Below are positions 33,863 to 43,642 of a DNA stretch of 50,183 nucleotides, in pieces. Below the pieces are notes generated by a model that did no database searches, had not been told where the DNA came from, and worked only from the letters and a program-made list of their open reading frames with translations. Source of the DNA: Chara braunii. Lineage: Eukaryota > Streptophyta > Charophyceae > Charales > Characeae. Positions within the stretch are counted from its first letter, which is position 1, and every line of letters starts with the position of its first letter. The stretch spans positions 3,212,318-3,262,500 of the forward strand of contig BFEA01000086.1 in NCBI GenBank assembly GCA_003427395.1, in the 5' to 3' direction. A program made the translations under genes and the position numbers.

Positions 33863-34450
33863 TCAGTTTAGTTTGGTCATCCAGGGCTTGAAAGCCACTG
33901 GATATTCCTTGCCGGCCAACTTAAGCATGGAAGAGCGCTTCTGCACGAGCCAGGTGGCCGCTTCACTGGCCTTCGCCACGTAGGAAACGACATTCGGACC
34001 TTCAAATTTTATGCGCCCTCTCCTCAGCTCCGAACTGAATAACCTCCTGGCAAGCCACCCATCCTCGAAGGAGCGGATCAAATCGTCCTTTACCCCTCTC
34101 GTCAAATTCCTCGCTTCATCTTGGAAGATGAAGATGACCGTCCTCTCCTTAAACCATTTCTCCTTAATGGCATCCAGCGACTCGTTCACTTTGAATCTCC
34201 TCCCCCTCTCGTCTTCAACCACTTCTCCCATGTTAGGTTCCACCGAAAACACGCCTTCGTCATAACATTGTCTAATGGAGTGTCTAACTCTATCCTCCAT
34301 AGCGCAAAAGTTGGGGGGCGGAGGTGATAGTCTCCCTCTCATCTCTACCTCCCCTACAGCTTCTGCCATGGTGGCTCCGTTTCCTCCCTTCGCTATGTCC
34401 AGAGAAACGTAATGCTTCCTAGCAGATGGTGAAAAACCAAACAATTGCAA
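33863..34450 (-). pseudogene. LINE ORF1 N-terminal part (DUF4283-like)
   Basis: A 195-aa frame with no membrane segment. The part from about residue 105 to 195 (FQDEARNLTRGVKDDLIRSFED...KEYPVAFKPWM) resembles the RNA-binding-like domain (DUF4283 type) of plant LINE ORF1. The stop after KLN is a frameshift product; in the other frame the sequence continues (TKLKELRLRDAETNF). ORF1 forms ribonucleoprotein particles with LINE RNA. Confidence 0.65.
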
Positions 34451-34726
34451 AGTTGGTGATTTATACTTCTAACCAACCTATCAAATGGTTGGGGCTACTT
34501 CAAGGCATAGGCATAACCAACCAGCGGTACTCATGACGCGTGAGTAAAACCATGCCCTCCTGCTCCGTCAGCGATGGCGAAGTGGACGAGGAAGCAGCGG
34601 CGCGGCGGACCAGGGGAACGAACCTTGCGCGCAAATCTCGGCCACCGGCCGGCCAATCCCGGAACGGAGCAGAGCGCTAGAGCGCTAACCCGTCGTTTCG
34701 CGGTACCCCCTGAGGAGTGGCTCATC
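34451..34726. other. Intergenic or LINE 5' untranslated sequence
   Basis: No gene seen. Short frames here are shadows. It is GC-rich around 34580-34690 and may include the LINE 5' end, but I could not place it. Confidence 0.4.
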
Positions 34727-34825
34727 ATCTCAGAGGGGCACTTCTTTTTTTTCTTTTTTTTTTGTGGCCCGCTGGACCACAGATCAGATAACAGATACTA
34801 CACTTGATCTCAGAGGGGCACTTCT
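34727..34825 (-). mobile_element. Truncated U2 snRNA retrocopy with poly(A) and target duplication
   Basis: Minus strand: target repeat (34825-34807), then 43 nt reading CAAGTGTAGTATCTGTT, ATCTGAT-like and TGTGG..CGGGCCACA, then an A-rich tail of 18, then the same target repeat (34745-34727, 19 identical bases AT CTCAGAGG GGCACTTCT on the plus strand). The U2 part is the conserved branch-site-pairing region GTAGTATC and the following stem, with an internal deletion. Poly(A) and 19-bp duplication are signatures of LINE-mediated retrotransposition. Confidence 0.8.
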
Positions 34826-34879
34826 GCTAAGGGCGCAAACTGCCATTGTCGGAAGCTATGTTTGCATTCCACCCGGCCC

Positions 34880-34975
34880 AAGGTCCCACTTGCGCAAATT
34901 AGGAGATTTGGGGCCGTTGATCCTTGCTATCTACGGTCAGTATCTCTTAATTCGTGCAAGTGGGACCTAGCCCCC
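34880..34975. repeat. Foldback repeat, copy 2
   Basis: Arms TCCCACTTGCGCAAATTAGG and CTTAATTCGTGCAAGTGGGA face each other. Near-identical to 26885-26992, in the same orientation. Confidence 0.8.
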
Positions 34976-35138
34976 GGCAGACCTACCAGCTACAACTACC
35001 AGGGAATCCTCAGGTGTACGGTGCTTGTGTACCATCAACGGTCAGTATCTCTTAATTCGTGCAAGTGGGACCTAGCCCCCGGCAGACCTACCAGCTACAA
35101 CTACCAGGGAATCCTCAGGTGTACGGGGGTTGTGTACC
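34934..35138. repeat. 105-bp tandem duplication including part of a foldback repeat
   Basis: Copies 34934-35033 and 35039-35138 share CGGTCAGTATCTCTTAATTC, GCCCCCGGCAGACCTACC and GGGAATCCTCAGGTGTACGG. The duplicated block starts inside the right arm of the foldback repeat. Confidence 0.9.
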
Positions 35139-36232
35139 TGTGACCCACTGACCGTCAATTGGCGCAAGCCGCTGTCGCACTTTCGGCATTTCTGATCAGG
35201 GCCGCCTGCTGTCAGTTATGCCTGTCCCTTCCGAAATGCCAGCACCCGCCGCGCTCTCTAGCTGGAAGCTGTCGTGGGTGCCGCCGACCTGCGGCGTTGA
35301 GCGGGAGTCAGCTTGTCTGTACAGACTTGTGCTCAGTCGGGCGTTGAGCTGCCCGAGGAGTCGGTGAAAGTCCGACGAAACGGACTGTCGCATGCCCACT
35401 GGAGAACCATCGCTTCTTCTGTTCAGGGCAGAAGCCTTTTTGAGGATCTCTGTGGTTGTTCGAAGGGTTCTGCCTTTTCGAGATCGCTTTTGACAAATTT
35501 TTGAATGAATCTGGACGGAATCTAGGACAAGAACGTTTATGGAAAATGAAAGACGTGGTGATCGGAGGCCGAAAGAAGGGAAATGAATCTGGCCGGAATC
35601 TAGGCCACAAACGTTTTAGGAAAATGGAAAGAGGGGTTGATCGAAGGGCAAAAGAAGGCAATAGAAAAACAAAAGGATCGGAGAAAGGAAAGAAAAAAAG
35701 TAAAAATGCTTTGGCGCCATTCCACCGTGTGCGCCACTCTCACTTCCGCTTTTCCCGCTTTCGCCTTTCTGCCGCTTTGGCGCTTAGCGCGCGCGACAGC
35801 TCAGTGACACGCGACCTGCGATCCGCCGTTCCCAGTCTTCAGCTTGGACACGCCGCACGCCGCCCGCCGCTCGAGCGCGCGGTTCGACGGGAAGACCCTC
35901 CCGCGCGCCTTCTCCATCTTCCACAACGTCGAAATGAACAGTGCCCTTCCTTGCTATTCGACATAATATGACACTCGAATAGAATACGGACATTGACATA
36001 CGGAAGACAGAAGGGGGGGATAGTTGCAACGACGGAGGAAGGAGAGGAGGTGGCGAGCAGGGAGCAGGTAGGGTATTGAGAAAGTCGTCTCTGGGTACCG
36101 GGCGAGGGGTTTTTGAGGCGGCTGCAAGCAGCAGTTTGAGAGTGGAATGCGCGATCTCAGTGCGAGGAACACGTGTTTTTAAAACTTTCCATTCATGTGA
36201 GCTCGTGCTCGAAAAGCAATTAATGGCCATGG

Positions 36233-36274
36233 CTTCTTCTTCTTCTTCTTCTTCTTCTTCTTCTTCTTCTTCGT
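36233..36274. repeat. (TTC)n microsatellite
   Basis: A run of about 13 TTC triplets within the non-coding region upstream of the RING/TRAF gene. Confidence 0.95.
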
Positions 36275-36364
36275 TGCCATTCCTTCTTGATTCTTCTTCG
36301 TAGCGTGTTTCTTCTGAGCTCAGTGTATGCGGATGTATATGTAAAATTTTGTCGAAGCGTGCAT

Positions 36365-36520
36365 GGCTAGGTGCATGTACATCCATGCGAAAGACGGCTA
36401 GGTGCATGTATGTCCATGCGAAAGAAGGCTAGGTGCATGTACGTCCATGCGAAAGACAGTCTGTTTATCACTATTCTTCTTCTTCGGGAATGTACGTCCA
36501 TGCTAAAGACGGCCAGGTGC
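36365..36520. repeat. 31-bp tandem repeat, three copies plus a diverged one
   Basis: Units start at 36365, 36396 and 36427 with sequence like GGCTAGGTGCATGTACGTCC followed by ATGCGAAAGAC; a partial copy recurs at about 36490-36520. The 36562-36630 stretch contains another short repeat, a 33-bp unit in two copies. Confidence 0.9.
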
Positions 36521-36965
36521 TTGATTTGCGCGCGTCTGTCGTCGTACATATATTAATAGTTGGCTTCACCAGTTCCTATGATATCAACAGGTGGATTCAC
36601 AAGTTCCAATGATATTAACAGGGGGATTCACTTTTGTGTTGCCTCCATACACCTCGTCGCCGTACCCATTTACACATTGGCGTCGTCGCATTCTGCATCC
36701 CTTTTTTTCCATTTTTCCTTTGTTTGTCCTTTTCCCTTCTTTTTTTGCCCTTTTGAATCTGGTCTCCTTCAGCATATCTATCCACTTGGTCGGAAAATGA
36801 AGCCTTGTCGTTGTTAGGAAGTTCCTAGTAAACTTCCTGAGCTGAGATTCACGGCATTCAATTCTCTGTTTTTTTTTTTTAATTTATTTTGTTTTGGCGT
36901 AATCTGGTAGGTGGTCATGGTGATCAGAGCACCTGCACATAGGACTGGAGGGTTACATGCTGTTC

Positions 36966-36967
<2 letters not shown>

Positions 36968-36999
<32 letters not shown>

Positions 37000-37260
37000 T
37001 GTTTTTTTTATTTTTTTTTTTCTTAGGGGGGGTGACGGGGGAAAGAGAGGAGGAGGGTTACATGCGTTTTATATCTGTTTTTTTTTTTTTTTTTTTTCCC
37101 CTTTTTTTTTCTGTTTTTCACTCGCTTGCGTGTTTGGAGTACGCCGGTCGTCAGCTGAAAGCGAAAATCTTTTTTTTTTTATTTTTTTTATTTTTTTTTT
37201 TGAAAACGAAAATCTTGACAACGGTTTTGCCTTTTTTTTTCATAGAGGAAACATTTTTTT
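36968..37260. repeat. T-rich low-complexity tract
   Basis: Several T runs of 10 to 30 bases with few interruptions. Plus-strand frames through it are only phenylalanine-rich and are not genes. Confidence 0.9.
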
Positions 37261-37537
37261 GTCTACCAGGGAGGCAATACAATTTGAGATTTTTTATTTT
37301 ATTTTTCAATTCGAATCCTGAATTTTTGCTGGAATTAACATGTTGATGCCTTTTGTTTTTTTGGGTCTTCTCTCTGTCTTTGGTTGCTGCCAGATCGCGC
37401 CCATGTGGAAGTTAAAGGAGAGGAAAGATTGAGAATCGGTTCAAGAATCACGATTAGGTTTGTTTTGCGAGGTGTGAACGCGGGAGCTGCAGCCAGGTTT
37501 GGAAAGGGAAAAAGTATTTATATTAAATTATTACGTG

Positions 37538-37547
37538 TATATATATT
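37538..37547 (+). promoter_or_regulatory. Candidate TATA box upstream of the RING/TRAF gene
   Basis: TATATATATT about 280 bp before the ATG at 37824. It is consistent with a promoter but not proven, as AT-rich sequence is common here. Confidence 0.3.
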
Positions 37548-37823
37548 TCTGGTACTTGGTCTGTTAGTGTCCCTTGTATGCCTTTGGGAGTGTGTGGCTC
37601 CTAAGGACATTTGAGACGGATGGAAGTTATGGCCGTTGTCTGCTCTCGATCTTTACTTTAATCTGGGCAGAGAAACTCCCTATGGTTGCCTCATGAACAG
37701 CAACTAGCACAAGTGCTCACGGAGAGAGAGAGAGAGAGAGAGAGGAGGTGCTTTGCGATTTGCTTTCTGAGGGTATTTGGAGTCTTTTTATAGAAGTCCT
37801 CTTCGCTCTAACTGTACGGCAGA

Positions 37824-40508
37824 ATGACAGCTGTCTCGTCGGAGGAGGTTGGCATCAAGGAAGAGGGACACCTGTCGCAAGTGGAGAAGGAAGAATGTGT
37901 TACAGCTACCGCATTTGCTTCGCGAGAGATGGAAGCGAAGGAGAAGCAGCCACAGCAACAGGCGGAAGAAGGCAGTCGGTCAGCCGTTGGAGTGTCTAGT
38001 AAGGAGAGAGAAGATCCGTATAGTGATAAAGACCCGTATACTGTGGGGGACCCCAACACTGATGGGGACCCGAATAAATTCGAGAACGAGGACAAGAAGG
38101 GGGGCGAGCAGCTGGAGGCAACACAGGCGGAAGAGGTTACCATTGATGGACAAAGCGACGGTGGGGAGAAGGGCAAACAGGGGGAAAGCTCAACGCCAGT
38201 AGAGGGCCTGAAGGAAACGGCTGCGGTGGAAGCACCAAATCCCGATCCCGCTGCTGGGAACGAGTCTGACGACGGGGCACCAACCCCATCCGACCCCTAC
38301 ACGTCTGAGGTTTCGGTGGATGAGGAACAACTGCCTTCCACTGAGTGCTCTGTGAAGCTGGCGTCGTCCGATCATCCCACGAGCGATAGCAACGTCGTTG
38401 CAGCTGGTGGCGACGCGAAGGCAGAAGTGACAGCGAGTGACGCCGGCATAGCGACGGCATCTGCTCCCAAGGAAACATCGGCGACTGCCGAAGAGGTGCC
38501 TGCGTCTGCATCTGCACCGTCAGCATCGGGGACGAAAGCGCCTCTATCCTCTTCGTCTGCTTCAGTTCCCGCATCGGCGGCGTCGGATCCGGGGACTGAG
38601 AGTAACGTCGACGTTGCAGCTGGTCCGGGTGAGGCAGAGGCGGAGGTGGCAACGGAATCTGCTCCCAAAGCGGCCTCGCTGGCAGCAGCCGATTTGCCCG
38701 TTTCGGTATCTTCTTCCTCCCCCTCGACGGACGGTGATGCTTCGTCTGCACCGCTGGCGGCGGTAGCGCAAACGCTGGTGTCCCCTGGCGCAGCCGGCGC
38801 GGCAGCAGAGGCGCAGGTTTCCGGAGCAACGGAGGCGGCTTCCCTGTCCGGGGCTGCTGCCGGTGAAGACGCGAAGGAAACGGGGGTGGCTGCTTCTTGC
38901 CCATCGCAGGAGAAGGACGTCACGGTGTCTGCGCTCCCTATCTCCGCATTCTCCAAGCTATCTGCTGAGTGTTCCTCGTCGGCAGCGGCAGATGCCTATC
39001 AGGCTGAGCCTTTCCAGTTTGTCAAAGCGACGGACAGTGAGCGATCGGGGCAAAATGACGATTCTGAGGATTGCGCGGTTCTCGCTCCGGTTACGGAGGA
39101 TGATGGCAGCGGCGGCGATCTGTCTTCCTCGTCTGTTAAGGAGGATGATGGCAGCGGCGGCGATCTGTCTTCCTCGTCTGTCCCGCTCGATGCGGAAGTG
39201 GTCAAGGTGGTGGTGGAGACGCCGGCTTTGTCCGCTGTGCGAGCGTTTGGTTCCTGCGTGCCGGCGAGGACGGCCAACGACGAGGAGGAAGGTTGTGATG
39301 ACAGCGGGAAGCAGAAGAAGAACGTGAGCGGGGGGGGGGGCGCGCGAGTCCTCGCTCATCCCCCACGTGGAGAGGAGGTTTTTTACCGATACCACAATGC
39401 TGCGCCCCCAGCGCCGTTTGTCGGGTCGGCTCCTGTCGTGTTGCACGGTGGAGTTGTGAAGGGAGAGAGGATAACGAGGTTCCCCGGTGACCTGGAGCTC
39501 GCCGACACAGACATTCCGGCGGACCTGCGCTGCAGTCTTTGTTCGTTCACGTTCAAGATGGCGATCATCGTCGCGCCGTGTGGACACTCGTTCTGCAGGG
39601 AGTGTTTCGCCCGCTACTCGAGCATGGTCGGCGTGGAAGACCTCGTGTGTCCTTACGTCGAGGAGGATGGCTGTCAGTGCGACGAGAAGCTATTTAAGGA
39701 CGTTGCCGTCGACATCAAGACGAGGGTGGCCGTGGACGAGATTCCCATGCGGTGCCCCAACGGGCTCTCGTTCAACGTGCTGGAAGAGATGTTCGAGAAG
39801 ATCTCATCTTGGGAGGGGGAGGGATTGGAAGACTGGCAGAAAACGCTGAAGAGGGATGCCTGCCCGGAGGTAGTGCCTTACCTGCGGCTGAACGATCACG
39901 TGAGGGAGTGCGCCTACCATCTGGTTCGGTGCCGAAACAGGGCTGACGGGTGTAATGATATCATCTTGCGCCGGGACGTTGACACGCACGAGATGTCGTG
40001 CGAATACCGCTTTGAGCAATGCGAGCTGTGCGACGACCGGATACGGTGGGTGGACAGGGACAAGCACGCCACGGACCAGTGCCCTTTCCGTGAGGTCTCC
40101 TGCCGGAATTCTGACTTCGGATGCACATTCAAGGGTGTTATAAAGGAGCTGGACACGCATCTGCTCTTGAGCTGCCATTACGAACGCTGCAGAGCAGATT
40201 TCGAGAAGATGCAGTCGACGATCGCCAATCTGCAGCGCCAGAAGGAGATTGCTGACGAAAAGATTGCCAAGTTAGAGTTGGATCTGAAGGCCAAAGAATC
40301 GAAGATTGCTGACGTGGAAGGAGCTATCAAGAAGAGGGACGCGACCGCGCGATCCGGCGTTGACCCCTCTGCGTCTTCCGCAGAAGTGGGGAAGAGCGGG
40401 TCGTTCAAACAGTGGTTCAGAAGGGGCTCAGGCCGATCTAGGAGCACCCCCCAAAGACGGCTGACGTTTAGCTGCGGGCCAATTCCCGCCGGTGGTGCAC
40501 ATAGTTGA
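37824..40508 (+). CDS. RING and TRAF-type zinc finger protein (probable E3 ubiquitin ligase)
   Basis: An 894-aa uninterrupted ORF, the only strong host gene. Residues 1-560 are disordered, rich in Ala, Ser, Glu, Asp and Gly, with a perfect duplication of EDDGSGGDLSSSSV (about 425-452). A RING finger begins at residue 570: CSLC, then PCGHSFCREC, then VCPYVEEDGCQCDEKL. About residues 660-785 form TRAF-type zinc fingers with repeated C/H pairs (HVRECAYHLVRCRN, CEYRFEQCELC, CPFREVSCRN, LLLSCHYERC). A coiled coil follows (about 790-845, QRQKEIADEKIAKLELDLKAKE), then a basic Ser/Arg tail (GSFKQWFRRGSGRSRS). RING with TRAF fingers usually marks E3 ubiquitin ligases; no MATH domain is seen. The function is inferred. 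The ATG is the first in frame after an upstream stop and sits in CAGAATGAC; an upstream non-coding exon or an extra N-terminal exon cannot be excluded. Confidence 0.85.
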   Translation: MTAVSSEEVGIKEEGHLSQVEKEECVTATAFASREMEAKEKQPQQQAEEGSRSAVGVSSKEREDPYSDKDPYTVGDPNTDGDPNKFENEDKKGGEQLEATQAEEVTIDGQSDGGEKGKQGESSTPVEGLKETAAVEAPNPDPAAGNESDDGAPTPSDPYTSEVSVDEEQLPSTECSVKLASSDHPTSDSNVVAAGGDAKAEVTASDAGIATASAPKETSATAEEVPASASAPSASGTKAPLSSSSASVPASAASDPGTESNVDVAAGPGEAEAEVATESAPKAASLAAADLPVSVSSSSPSTDGDASSAPLAAVAQTLVSPGAAGAAAEAQVSGATEAASLSGAAAGEDAKETGVAASCPSQEKDVTVSALPISAFSKLSAECSSSAAADAYQAEPFQFVKATDSERSGQNDDSEDCAVLAPVTEDDGSGGDLSSSSVKEDDGSGGDLSSSSVPLDAEVVKVVVETPALSAVRAFGSCVPARTANDEEEGCDDSGKQKKNVSGGGGARVLAHPPRGEEVFYRYHNAAPPAPFVGSAPVVLHGGVVKGERITRFPGDLELADTDIPADLRCSLCSFTFKMAIIVAPCGHSFCRECFARYSSMVGVEDLVCPYVEEDGCQCDEKLFKDVAVDIKTRVAVDEIPMRCPNGLSFNVLEEMFEKISSWEGEGLEDWQKTLKRDACPEVVPYLRLNDHVRECAYHLVRCRNRADGCNDIILRRDVDTHEMSCEYRFEQCELCDDRIRWVDRDKHATDQCPFREVSCRNSDFGCTFKGVIKELDTHLLLSCHYERCRADFEKMQSTIANLQRQKEIADEKIAKLELDLKAKESKIADVEGAIKKRDATARSGVDPSASSAEVGKSGSFKQWFRRGSGRSRSTPQRRLTFSCGPIPAGGAHS
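39096..39182 (+). repeat. In-frame 45-bp tandem duplication within the RING/TRAF gene
   Basis: Two units starting GAGGATGATGGCAGCGGC at 39096 and 39141, encoding the repeated EDDGSGGDLSSSSV. The period is a multiple of three, so the reading frame is kept. Confidence 0.95.
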
Positions 40509-40880
40509 GGGGGGGGAACTAACAAGGGGAGGGTGAAGTGGACGACGGGGGAGGGGGAGGGGGAGGGGGTTGCGATGGGAAGGGGGAGGAGGTTGGGATG
40601 GGAAGAGGAGGATGTGTGTACATTCTGATGCGTTGGTTAGGGATTAGGTAGGTAGCCCGTGTTGTTTTTATTTCTTCTTCGTTTAATACGCTCGAGTACA
40701 GACAGTAGATGAGGAGGCGGCGCCGTTCGATTCTCGTTTTTTGATCCGGCTTTCGTCGTCGTGCGTCTCCCCGGGCCTGAGGCAAATAGGAGAGACAGAG
40801 GGCGGGGGGGGGTGTGAGGAATGGACACAAACATACATTGATGGGAGCCGTTCTATCTAGATACCTGGTGGTTCTACCCC
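40509..40880. other. Probable 3' untranslated region of the RING/TRAF gene
   Basis: Starts with a G-rich repeat (about 40508-40620, GGGGAGGGGGAGG type) and continues with no recognised gene. A polyadenylation signal is not obvious. Confidence 0.4.
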
Positions 40881-40923
40881 CTTCTGATGTGTTGGTTAGG
40901 GATTAGGTAGGTAGCCCGTGTTG
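40623..40923. repeat. 42-bp direct repeat, two copies
   Basis: Copies at 40623-40664 and 40882-40923 share TTCTGATG, GTTGGTTAGGGATTAGG and TAGGTAGCCCGTGTTG with one mismatch, 259 bp apart. The intervening DNA carries no gene. Confidence 0.95.
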
Positions 40924-41067
40924 AAAAGACCGGCTTGGTGTTGAGACAACTGGTAGGTAGGACGTATTGCTGTCGAGGATGGGAGTTTTTTCTGATAGTA
41001 AGGTCGCAGGCAATATCGTGACTTTCCCCCGTGTAATGAGGGTGAGCTGTCTAGAAGGAGATATGGC

Positions 41068-41071
<4 letters not shown>

Positions 41072-41135
<64 letters not shown>
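41072..41135. repeat. (GA)n microsatellite
   Basis: A GA dinucleotide tract of about 63 bp. Confidence 0.97.
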
Positions 41136-41139
<4 letters not shown>

Positions 41140-41863
41140 TCCTCTGCGCCTACATATACAAAGGCATGATAGGAGGGACACATACATTTATTTACGTAGT
41201 ATACTTGCTAATAATCGGTGGGGGGGTGGAATTTATTGATGGAGGGACGGGGAGGGGACGTGACGCGATGAGCTCACTTGTTGTTGTTGTTGTTGTCGTA
41301 GATAAGTGGAGGGGCATGTATGTCATCAGGGGCCGTGAGACGGAGAAATCGGAGGAACTATTTTTATTACTACGGCAGCCTTGTCGGGAAAGGAAAGGAC
41401 GTTAAGCCATACTTAGCTTCGTCTGGAAAGCACACAGTGCCCAGCAGCGGGTCTGTGATGGATCCCAGTCTGACCAATGATGATGGTATATGGTTAAGAG
41501 AGGGGTTTGCCGGTTTGCGGGAAATGGGTAAGAGTTCGAGATATGCCCGAAATCGGGGTAAATGTTTTTGAATGGATAAGGACGAAATGGAACTATTTAT
41601 AGATTTTGGTCAGGGATGGCAGGCTGAAGGAGCAGTTTTGGATGTGGATCGGAGTCTTTGATCGAAGGGTACCATTGACTTGTTGACCAACGCCCTGACT
41701 GTAGATAACCAGGGTTAAGACTTCTCGGTAGTGCGGCGGCGTGCTGGGAGTGTCCGGTTAAGAATAGCAACGAGGGGATGAGGGAGAGAGGGTGCCACGC
41801 TTGAAGGGAGAAAAAGGAGCTCCACGCACGTCTCAGTGACTGTGATGGAAATTCTTCGTTTTA
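41136..41863. other. Intergenic, no gene recognised
   Basis: About 730 bp with only a short (GTT)n run at about 41280-41297. Frames are short and unremarkable. Confidence 0.5.
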
Positions 41864-41964
<101 letters not shown>

Positions 41965-42025
41965 CCTACACCGCAGTCAGTGTGATGGCAATTCTACAGC
42001 GTACAATGGCACGCTCGCAGTCAAA

Positions 42026-42058
42026 TTGACCGTACGTTGTATTCGGGGGAAGAAGGTT
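42026..42058. repeat. Single MITE terminal-repeat fragment
   Basis: ACCGTACGTTGTATTC then GGGGGAAGAAGGT equals the right half of the MITE at 47632-47742. No left partner is present nearby, so it is a solo end. Confidence 0.75.
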
Positions 42059-42452
42059 GGTGGCGGCAGCTTGACTGCTGAACTACGTAAGCGGCGGCGG
42101 CGGTAAAAGGAGACATTTTCTGGTCCGATTCGTGAAGTGACTGAAGCTCGGACCCGAGTTAACCGCGGTTAACTTCACGCCGAGAATGGCTGTCATTTGC
42201 TCGGCGCGCTGGATCGAGATAAACCTCGCGATGCCCGACTTCACGGAAACGCCGTTCCACGTGGGCAGGAACGACTGACTTCGCTTAAGAATGGGTTAAC
42301 GATAAACAAAGAATCCTCGGCAGTGATGGAGAGGGACTGAAGGGAAGAGGCGGGGAGGAGGGAATTACTTGGTGTGATTGGTTTTTGAAAGTAGAAAAAA
42401 GTATCATTGTACCGAGCCACGCTGGTGATCACGTGAAAAAATAGAAAAGAGT

Positions 42453-42504
42453 ATCATCATTGCAGCGAGCCACGCAGCAGCATCATTGCAGCGAGCCACG
42501 CAGC
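42453..42504. repeat. 25-bp tandem duplication
   Basis: CATCATTGCAGCGAGCCACG followed by CAGCA occurs twice in direct succession; a diverged copy is about 40 bp upstream. Confidence 0.9.
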
Positions 42505-42509
42505 ATGGG

Positions 42510-43500
42510 GTCGGCCAAGGCGGCTTGTGAGCGGTGAAACGTTGTTTCGCTTGTAGTCTCTGAGACTTCTTTCTCTCTGAGACTCTTCAGAATCGAGCGA
42601 GTCATCATAAAAACTGCCCCAGCTTCAGGGAAAGGCCGTCCGACCTGTGTAGGTACGACATATCTCGCCTAAGAAGGGGATGATATTAGGGGTAAAAAGA
42701 CTCATAAGCCATCCTCGGGAGTGACGGAGGAACTGAAGGGACCATAAGCCATCTTCAGAAGAAGGGATAGCATAGCGAAGCAAGTAAAGGCGGAGATCTG
42801 GTGGTGGTGGATACTGACGATGAAGTCTTCAGGTTCAAGGATGAGCGGACAGCAAACGCGCGAAACGCAGAGCATCGGAAGCCGATGAACGAAGAGGAGA
42901 AGGGAGAGCGAGGAAGGATGGAGAAGGTGGCCTGGGCAATCGTGACGGACGTATTGCGGCGCATAGTCTCTACGTATTCGGTGTGTGTTTTGTGTGCACG
43001 AGCGCTACTTAGTCTAGTAGACTCTGATCGCGGAGGCACTGGCCTGAATTATGATGTTCGTGGTTTGTGTGGGATGCTCAGTCACTAGGATGTCGTGTGG
43101 CCCGCTCTCGCTTTCGCTGCTTCGGCTGCTCCCTCCTCGTTGAGTCTTCTGCATCATTCCTTTTCCCTCCGAAGTGTAGGTTATCCCCTTGAGGGATTTG
43201 AACCCGCGTCTTCGATATCGTAAGTGTTTTCGCTTTGTGGACAGTTATATGCGGCCCTCAGTGATTAGGAGGAAAAACTCGCTTCTTTGCTATTATATAG
43301 ACCGTGACGATACTCTACTGAATTGGTGGGGCAGAACTGCTACATACTATATACACGACCCGCTCGCTCCCTTTAGCCAGGACAGAAAGATTTGCTTTCT
43401 CTAGCTGGTTCCGTTAACTGCTATTCTCTAACCTGAGTTGTATAGTCTCTACCTGGTTCGTTCCATAACTGCTATTCTCACTCCTTTGCTAATGGTACGA
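42510..43500. other. Intergenic, no gene recognised
   Basis: Frames such as 42801-43088 (plus) and 42755-43039 (minus) mirror each other and carry no motif. The stretch 43186-43215 reads on the minus strand CGCGGGTTCAAATCCCTC, which has the B-box consensus of a tRNA-derived sequence, but no matching A box was seen. Confidence 0.45.
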
Positions 43501-43528
43501 CCTCCTCTGGAGCCATGCTTGCGTGCTC

Positions 43529-43642
43529 ACCGATATTTGTCGCCATGCTCGCTCACCGAAAGTAACTGTTGTCTCTTATAGATGCTCTGCACCTAACCAC
43601 CGATATTTGTCGCCATGCTCGCTCACCGAAAGTAACTGTTGT
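43529..43642. repeat. 44-bp repeat in two copies, period 70
   Basis: Copies at 43529-43572 and 43599-43642 share ACCGATATTTGTCGCCATGC and TCGCTCACCGAAAGTAACTG. Confidence 0.95.

Larger units (their letters stand above)
27026..34450 (-). mobile_element. L1-like LINE, near full length, inactive
   Basis: A non-LTR retrotransposon on the minus strand of about 7.4 kb. It comprises ORF1 (34450 to 31726), ORF2 endonuclease (31733-30924), reverse transcriptase (30911-28690) and C-terminal domain with a zinc motif (28668-27673). A plus-strand T-rich run at 27026-27055 is the poly(A) tail, so the 3' end is near 27026. ORF1 and ORF2 overlap by 8 bases. Frameshifts in both ORFs make it dead. The element lies between two foldback repeat copies. 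I could not identify a target-site duplication. Confidence 0.88.
35139..37823. other. Upstream region of the RING/TRAF gene, no gene seen
   Basis: About 2.7 kb without a convincing ORF. It includes a 31-bp tandem repeat, a (TTC)n run, a very T-rich segment (about 36968-37260) and a (GA)n run at 37721-37743. It may contain the promoter and 5' untranslated exon(s) of the gene at 37824, but I could not identify splice sites with confidence. Confidence 0.5.

Noticed and set aside
34860-34900. U4 snRNA similarity near GGGCGCAAACTGCCATTG
   Set aside because: The match to the U4 5' end is short and not in a consistent order.
38137-38956. Minus-strand frames of 194 and 255 codons opposite the RING/TRAF gene
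   Set aside because: They are shadows of the GC-rich, Ala/Ser-repetitive codons of the plus-strand gene.
40960-41240. Frames of about 90 codons with Arg-Glu repeats around 41.0-41.2 kb
   Set aside because: They translate the GA microsatellite.
43186-43260. tRNA gene on the minus strand
   Set aside because: Only a T-arm-like GGGTTCAAATCCC is present; no acceptor pairing, D arm or anticodon arm could be built.
43561-43590. Second Nextera-like sequence (GTTGTCTCTTATAGATGCTC)
   Set aside because: It matches only the first 10 or so bases of the mosaic end and lacks the palindrome, so chance is likely.
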